64,000 nucleotides of DNA. It comes from JAGRKR01 sp041397725. Lineage in GTDB: Bacteria; Pseudomonadota; Alphaproteobacteria; Rhizobiales; Hyphomicrobiaceae. Of the stretch, positions 59,325 to 64,000 are shown piece after piece; position 1 is the first letter of the stretch; every line of letters begins with the position of its first letter. The stretch covers positions 930,001-994,000 of the forward strand of contig JAWKVZ010000001.1 of assembly GCA_041397725.1 (NCBI GenBank), written 5' to 3'. Made by a program: the position numbers and the translations under genes. The notes beneath the pieces are model-generated. The model made no database searches and was not told the DNA's origin. It saw only the letters and a program-made list of their open reading frames with translations.

Positions 59325-61283
59325 TCAGCGATCGGCGTCGTGAAAGAAGTCGTAGATGAGCTGCGCCGTGGCGAGGCTGATGCCCTCGACGGCCGCCAGA
59401 TCGGCGACCCCGGCGCGTGATACGGCCTTGGCCGAGCCGAAGTGTTGCAGCAGCGCCCGCTTGCGCGTCGGGCCGATGCCGGCGATCTCGTCCAGGGGAT
59501 TTACGGTGATCGTCTTGGCGCGCTTGGCGCGATGGCTGCCGATGGCAAACCGGTGCGCCTCGTCGCGGAGCCGCTGCACGAAGTAGAGCACGGGATCACG
59601 CGGCTCGAGCATGAACGGCGGACGACCGGAGCGGTGGAAGTGCTCGCGTCCGGCGTCGCGATCCGGCCCCTTGGCGACACCCACCAGCGTGATGCCCGTG
59701 ATCCCCAGCGCGGCCAGAACCTCCTCGGCGACGGCGAGCTGACCGGCGCCACCGTCGATCAGCACGAGGTCCGGCCGCTCCGGCGGCTCCCGCTCCGTCA
59801 GCGGTCCATCGTCGCCTGCGCCCTCCCGCAGCTGCGCACTCTCTGCCTCGCCCTTGACCAGCCGGCGGAAACGGCGTGTCAGCATCTCCCGCATCATCGC
59901 GTAGTCGTCGCCGGGCGTCAGGGTCTCGGAGCGCATGTTGAACTTGCGGTACTGGCTCTTGATGAAGCCTTCCGGTCCGGCGACGATCATGACGCCGACC
60001 GCGGCCTGCCCCTGGATATGGCTGTTGTCGTAGACCTCGACGCGGCGTGGCGGCGTGGCGAGCGCGAAGACCTTGGCGACGCCTTCCAGCAAGCGGCCTT
60101 GCGAGGCGGTCTCCGCCAGACGCCGCCCGAGCGCCTCACGCGCGTTGGCCAGGGCATGATCGACGAGCGCCGACTTCTCGCCGCGCTGCGGCACGCGGAT
60201 CTCGACGCGGCGCTCGGCCTTGCTCGAAAGCGCCTCGGCGAGCAGCGCGCGAGACGGCACGTCGCACGACAGCAGGACGAGGCGCGGCACCGGCTTGTCG
60301 TCGTAGAACTGGGCGATGAAGGCCTCAAGCACCTCGTCGGGCCCCAGGCTGCGGTCGGCGCGCGGGAAATAGGCCCGATTGCCCCAGTTCTGCCCCGTGC
60401 GGAAGAAGAACACCTGCACGCAGGTCTGTCCGGCTTCCTGGTGGAGCGCGATGACGTCCGCTTCCTCCACGCCTTCGGGATTGATGTTCTGGTCGCTGGT
60501 CACATGCGAGAGCGCCTGCAGGCGGTTGCGCAGCTCGGCCGCCCGCTCGTACTCCAGCCGCTCGGCGGCCTCGTGCATGCGCGCCTGCAGGTCATGCCGG
60601 ACGTCCTGGCTCTGGCCCTTGAGGAAGCGACAGGCCTCGTCGACCAAGCGCCCATAGGCCTCGATCGAGATTTCGCCCGTGCAGGGGCCGGCACACCGCT
60701 TGATCTGATGCAGGAGGCATGGCCGCGTCCGGCTTTCGTAGACGGAATCGGCGCACGATCGGAGCAGGAAGGCGCGCTGCAGCGTGTTGATCGTCCGATT
60801 GACGGCGCCGGCCGAGGCGAAGGGCCCGAAGTAATCGCCCTTGCGATTGCGCGCACCGCGATGCTTGAGGATCTGCGGGGCGGCGTGATCGCGAGCGATG
60901 AGGATGTAGGGAAACGACTTGTCGTCGCGCAGCAGCACGTTGTAGCGCGGCTTGAAGCGCTTGATGAGATTGGCCTCGAGCAGCAGCGCCTCGGACTCGG
61001 TCCGGGTCGTCACGAACTCCATCGTGGCCGTGCCCATGATCATGCGGGCGATGCGGTTGGTATGGCCGGCGAGGCGGGTGTAGCTGGTGACCCGCTTCTT
61101 GAGGCTGCGCGCCTTACCGACGTAGATCACGTCGCCATGCGTATCGAGCATGCGGTAGACGCCCGGCGCGTTCGGCAGGGTGCGCAGATAGCCGGCGATG
61201 ACCTCGGGTCCGGTCGGCCGCTCGGCAACCGGCTCGGCCGGCGCTTGCTCCAGTGGCTCCTCGGATGTGCTCTTGATCGGCAT
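59325..61283 (-). CDS. uvrC: Excinuclease ABC subunit C
   Basis: This 652-residue protein has the GIY-YIG nuclease ('PGVYRMLDTHGDVIYVGKAR', about residues 38-57) for the 3' incision. A Cys-containing region and UVR domain (EYERAAELRNRL) follow, then the RNase-H-like nuclease with 'VYDNSHIQGQAAVG' and 'LVLIDGGAGQL' for the 5' incision, and C-terminal helix-hairpin-helix motifs. It acts in nucleotide excision repair with UvrAB. ATG 61283 is preferred over an open extension to 61343. Confidence 0.95.
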   Translation of the reverse strand: MPIKSTSEEPLEQAPAEPVAERPTGPEVIAGYLRTLPNAPGVYRMLDTHGDVIYVGKARSLKKRVTSYTRLAGHTNRIARMIMGTATMEFVTTRTESEALLLEANLIKRFKPRYNVLLRDDKSFPYILIARDHAAPQILKHRGARNRKGDYFGPFASAGAVNRTINTLQRAFLLRSCADSVYESRTRPCLLHQIKRCAGPCTGEISIEAYGRLVDEACRFLKGQSQDVRHDLQARMHEAAERLEYERAAELRNRLQALSHVTSDQNINPEGVEEADVIALHQEAGQTCVQVFFFRTGQNWGNRAYFPRADRSLGPDEVLEAFIAQFYDDKPVPRLVLLSCDVPSRALLAEALSSKAERRVEIRVPQRGEKSALVDHALANAREALGRRLAETASQGRLLEGVAKVFALATPPRRVEVYDNSHIQGQAAVGVMIVAGPEGFIKSQYRKFNMRSETLTPGDDYAMMREMLTRRFRRLVKGEAESAQLREGAGDDGPLTEREPPERPDLVLIDGGAGQLAVAEEVLAALGITGITLVGVAKGPDRDAGREHFHRSGRPPFMLEPRDPVLYFVQRLRDEAHRFAIGSHRAKRAKTITVNPLDEIAGIGPTRKRALLQHFGSAKAVSRAGVADLAAVEGISLATAQLIYDFFHDADR

Positions 61284-61359
61284 GGCCGGAAGATCAGCTC
61301 TCGGGGCGCTCGGGTCAAGAGCGCGCCGAAAGCCGCCCACCACACGCCTGCCGCGAGGC

Positions 61360-62331
61360 TCAGACCCGCAGCACGACCTTGCCGAAGTGGGCGTTCTCCT
61401 TCATGTGCCGGAGTGCGGCCGCCGCCTCCGCCAGCTCGAACGAGCGATCGATCGGCAGGGCGAGCTTGCCGGCCTCGAGCGCATCCCACAGATCCTCGCG
61501 CATCCGCCGGTTGATCTCCCGCACCTCCTCCACGGTGCGGGTGCGGAACGTCACGCCGATGTAGGAGACGCGCTTCAGGGCGTGCAGATCGAAGTCGAAC
61601 TCGCCCTTGAAGCCGCCGAGACGGCCGACGTTGACGATGCGGCCGAGGATGCGGGCGGCGTCCAGGTTCTGGTTCGCGACGGAGGCGGAGATCATGTCGA
61701 CTATGACCTCGACGCCCTTGCCGCCTGTCGCCTCCTTGACGGCCGCCGGCCAGCCCGGATCGCTCGAATCGATGGCGAGATCGGCGCCGAACTCCGCGAG
61801 CCGCGCCCGCTTCGCCGCGTTCGTCGATGAGCCTATCACCAGACCGGCGCCCATGTGCCTGGCGATCTGGAGTCCCATGAGGCCGACGCCGGAGCTCGCG
61901 CCCTGGATGAGAATGCTCTCGCCCTTGGCGAGCCGCCCGTTCGTGACGATGGCGTCGTGCATCGTGTGCAGCGCCACGGGCAGCGTCGCCGCCTGCTCCC
62001 AGGTCATGTTGTTCGCCGGCACGAGCGCCGTGCGGCCCATGTCGCTGACGGCATACTCCGCATAGCCACCGCTGCCGGAGCACATGACGCGGTCGCCGGC
62101 CTTGACGCCCGTCACTTCGCTGCCGACGGCAACCACCTCGCCGGCCCACTCCAGCCCGATGATGGTGCCGGGACCACCCTGTGAGCCGTGCTTGCGCCCC
62201 GACAGTACGATGAGGTCGGCGCGGTTGAGCCCGGCGGCCCGGACACGCACGAGCACCTGCGCCGGGCCGGGCTTCGGCTCCGGCACGTCCTTGATCTCCA
62301 GTCCATTCTCCGTGACGACGGCGGCCTTCAT
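61360..62331 (-). CDS. Quinone oxidoreductase / zinc-binding-dehydrogenase family (MDR)
   Basis: This 323-residue medium-chain dehydrogenase has the GroES-like domain first ('VLVRVRAAGLNRADLIVLSG'). The NADPH Rossmann fold follows with 'ILIQGASSGVGLMGLQIARH', the A-x-x-G-x-x-G motif of the quinone-oxidoreductase branch. No catalytic-zinc Cys/His set is present. GGAGGA precedes ATG 62331. It likely reduces quinones or enones with NADPH; the substrate is not determined. Confidence 0.9.
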   Translation of the reverse strand: MKAAVVTENGLEIKDVPEPKPGPAQVLVRVRAAGLNRADLIVLSGRKHGSQGGPGTIIGLEWAGEVVAVGSEVTGVKAGDRVMCSGSGGYAEYAVSDMGRTALVPANNMTWEQAATLPVALHTMHDAIVTNGRLAKGESILIQGASSGVGLMGLQIARHMGAGLVIGSSTNAAKRARLAEFGADLAIDSSDPGWPAAVKEATGGKGVEVIVDMISASVANQNLDAARILGRIVNVGRLGGFKGEFDFDLHALKRVSYIGVTFRTRTVEEVREINRRMREDLWDALEAGKLALPIDRSFELAEAAAALRHMKENAHFGKVVLRV

Positions 62332-62483
62332 CGGATGTCTCCTCCCTGCTGTCCCGTGTTGGTCCCGGCGTCGTCGCACAGGCGCCCGGCGGTCGCCCCG
62401 ATCTCGCCGCCTCGCGGCCGAAATGCTCCGTTAATCGTTAGCGAGGAGCATCGCCCGGCAAGCCAACCCGCCAGGAGGACCGT

Positions 62484-63146
62484 GTGCATCGAGCGTGCCT
62501 TATCGCCCTAGCCGCCGCAAGCCTCACGGCATGGACGAGCACTGCGGACGCCGTCTCGCGCGGGCCGCGGCGCGCGACTGTCGATACGGTCATCGTGCAC
62601 ACCATCAGCGGACCCGACCACACCTGCCGCAAGGGACGCGTCGAATTCTCCGGCGCACCCGGCGACGCGGCGCGCTGGAAACGCTTCTTCGAGCGTCATC
62701 CCTTCCTCAGCATCCATTACGTGATCGACCGCGAAGGACGCATCGCGGCGAGCGTACCGGAGTTGCAGATCGCCAACCATGCCCTCGACAACAACGACAC
62801 CTCCGTCGGCATCGAGCTGGTGCACCAGGGCGACGGAGTCGAACCGTTTCCGAAGGCGCAGATCGACGCGCTGATCCGGCTCGTCCGGGACATCCGCAAG
62901 CGCCACACGATCCCGCTCGAGAACGTCAAGGGACACAGCGACGTCGACACCCGCACCTTCCGCTGCGGCGGCCGCATCGAGAAGCGCAAGCAGGACCCCG
63001 GCGCCAACTTTCCCTGGCCTCAGGTGCGGGCAGCCCTTGCGGGACGCCGCCCGGTGGTGCCGGTCGCGCTGACCGACACGCCCGTCAAGGGGCGTGCCGG
63101 CGCCGGGCTCGGCCTGAAGCGCTCGCTGTCGGCGCCTCTACGCTGA
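62484..63146 (+). CDS. Secreted AmpD/Amidase_2-type N-acetylmuramoyl-L-alanine amidase
   Basis: This 220-residue protein starts at GTG 62484 behind a perfect AGGAGG (62473-62478) and has a signal peptide of ~22 residues. The amidase_2 core has zinc ligands in 'VDTVIVHTISG', 'QIANHALDNNDTSVGIELVH' and 'KGHSDVDTRT'. It should cut the lactyl-peptide bond of peptidoglycan fragments in the periplasm or outside, like AmiD. A ~40-residue basic Pro-rich tail follows the domain. Confidence 0.87.
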   Translation: MHRACLIALAAASLTAWTSTADAVSRGPRRATVDTVIVHTISGPDHTCRKGRVEFSGAPGDAARWKRFFERHPFLSIHYVIDREGRIAASVPELQIANHALDNNDTSVGIELVHQGDGVEPFPKAQIDALIRLVRDIRKRHTIPLENVKGHSDVDTRTFRCGGRIEKRKQDPGANFPWPQVRAALAGRRPVVPVALTDTPVKGRAGAGLGLKRSLSAPLR

Positions 63147-63197
63147 TCTCGCCGGCGTACGCGTGACACCAAGGGTCCCGATCCGCCCTGGCTGGCC

Positions 63198-64000
63198 TCA
63201 GTTGGCCATGAAGATCGGCAGCTCCGTTGCCCACAGCAGATGGCTGGTGGCGCCGCCGAAGATCATCTGGCGGATGCGGCTCTGCGTGTACGCGCCCTTG
63301 ACGATGAGATCCGCACCGAGCTCCGCGGCATTGGCGAGGATGGCCTGGCCCGTGCTCGCACCGTCGCTCGACTTGGTCAGCTCGTTGGCGGCGATGCCGT
63401 TGACCGTCAGCATGTCGGCCAGCTCGCGGCCGGTCGGTCCCGGCACGATGCCGCCCTCGATCGTGAGCACCGTCACCTGCTTCGCCTTGGCGAGTATGGG
63501 CATGGCGAGCGCAACCGTACGCGCGGTCTCGCTGCTCTGATTCCAGGCGATGACCACATTGTCGCCGAGCGATGTCGGCGGCTGCGGCGGTGCGATCAGG
63601 ATGGGCCGGCCACTCTCGAAGAGCGCGGCTTCCAGCGTGCTCATGCGCGGGCTGGCGCTGGTCGAGCTCGGCCGGCCGACGACCGTGATGTCGAACACGC
63701 GCCCGCGGCTCGCGACGAAGCTGTCGGCCACCGGCTCGCCCTCGCTCCAGCCGTAGGAGAGCCCCTTGCGCGGGGTGCCGGCGGCGGCAATGCCGCGCTC
63801 CTTCATGAAACTCTCGAACGCCGCGCGTGTCTTGTTGGCGAGTTCGGCATCCTGCCAGGTGTCGCGGGGGATGGCGGCGGCGCCCATGGGATCGACCGCG
63901 ACGAAGCTGGCGAACGACGGCCAGGCTGCCAGCCCCTCCATGTAGCTGTCGAAGCGACGCGCGAAGAGCTCCGCCGTCGCCAGGATCGAACCGAACATCT
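63198..64000 (-). CDS. Universal stress protein family, tandem UspA type (N-terminus beyond window)
   Basis: The frame is open from the stop at 63198 to the window edge, at least 267 residues. The C-terminal half is a complete UspA domain: 'NVVIAWNQSSETARTVALAM' leads to 'ADLIVKGAYTQSRIRQMIFG' and 'LLWATELPIFMAN'. The ATP-binding G-x2-G-x9-G(S/T) motif is only partly kept. The preceding half reads as a diverged first Usp domain whose first strand lies outside the window, so the ATG at 63998 is probably internal. Confidence 0.8.
   Translation of the reverse strand, partial: MFGSILATAELFARRFDSYMEGLAAWPSFASFVAVDPMGAAAIPRDTWQDAELANKTRAAFESFMKERGIAAAGTPRKGLSYGWSEGEPVADSFVASRGRVFDITVVGRPSSTSASPRMSTLEAALFESGRPILIAPPQPPTSLGDNVVIAWNQSSETARTVALAMPILAKAKQVTVLTIEGGIVPGPTGRELADMLTVNGIAANELTKSSDGASTGQAILANAAELGADLIVKGAYTQSRIRQMIFGGATSHLLWATELPIFMAN

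Overview
The window reads as chromosomal DNA of a high-GC alphaproteobacterium, most likely of the order Hyphomicrobiales (Rhizobiales). This is an inference. It rests on an Omp25/RopB-type porin, an OlsB-type ornithine-lipid acyltransferase, the lepB-rnc-era-recO and lpoA/rsmI-yraN-gshB gene orders, a mutS-glnD pair, and uniformly GC-rich codon use. No rRNA, tRNA, CRISPR array or intact insertion sequence was seen. Function calls come from reading motifs by eye; no database search was run.

Layout. 1-7.3 kb: a CoA-transferase end, a DMT exporter, an outer-membrane porin behind a PhaR/PhbF-like operator, a TauD-type dioxygenase, a DUF486 membrane protein, an SDR, a sulfotransferase, an OsmC protein and two small membrane-anchored unknowns. 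7.6-10.8 kb: aspartate aminotransferase, a cytochrome c' and an ECF sigma/anti-sigma pair. 10.8-16.6 kb: a DUF2199 protein, an epoxide-hydrolase-like enzyme overlapping in antisense a periplasmic ClpP-like protein, a second sulfotransferase, a DUF4010 membrane protein and a TerB-like repeat protein. 16.8-31 kb: housekeeping genes pccA, glnD, mutS and maeB, a Ca2+-type P-ATPase and olsB. 31-36.6 kb: a hybrid histidine kinase, a second DMT exporter and comM. 36.6-39.6 kb: a low-GC, gene-poor stretch of gene debris. 39.7-44.9 kb: gshB, yraN and rsmI divergent from an LpoA-like lipoprotein, then hemW. 45.0-49.7 kb: a 53-nt direct repeat and a three-gene FHA cluster. 50.1-55.4 kb: soeABC, for sulfite oxidation to the quinone pool, plus a CAP-domain gene. 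55.4-58.6 kb: lepB-rnc-era-recO. 58.9-64 kb: a GFA protein, uvrC, a quinone oxidoreductase, an AmpD-like amidase and a universal stress protein cut by the window edge.

The most unusual block is 45.1-49.7 kb. Two paralogues, each 577 residues long, pair a periplasmic trypsin-like protease that has an intact triad with one membrane crossing and two cytoplasmic FHA domains. A third gene holds only the two FHA domains. A consensus-grade CRP-type palindrome lies between this cluster and soeABC. The low-GC island at 36.6-39.6 kb is the clearest sign of foreign or decaying DNA.
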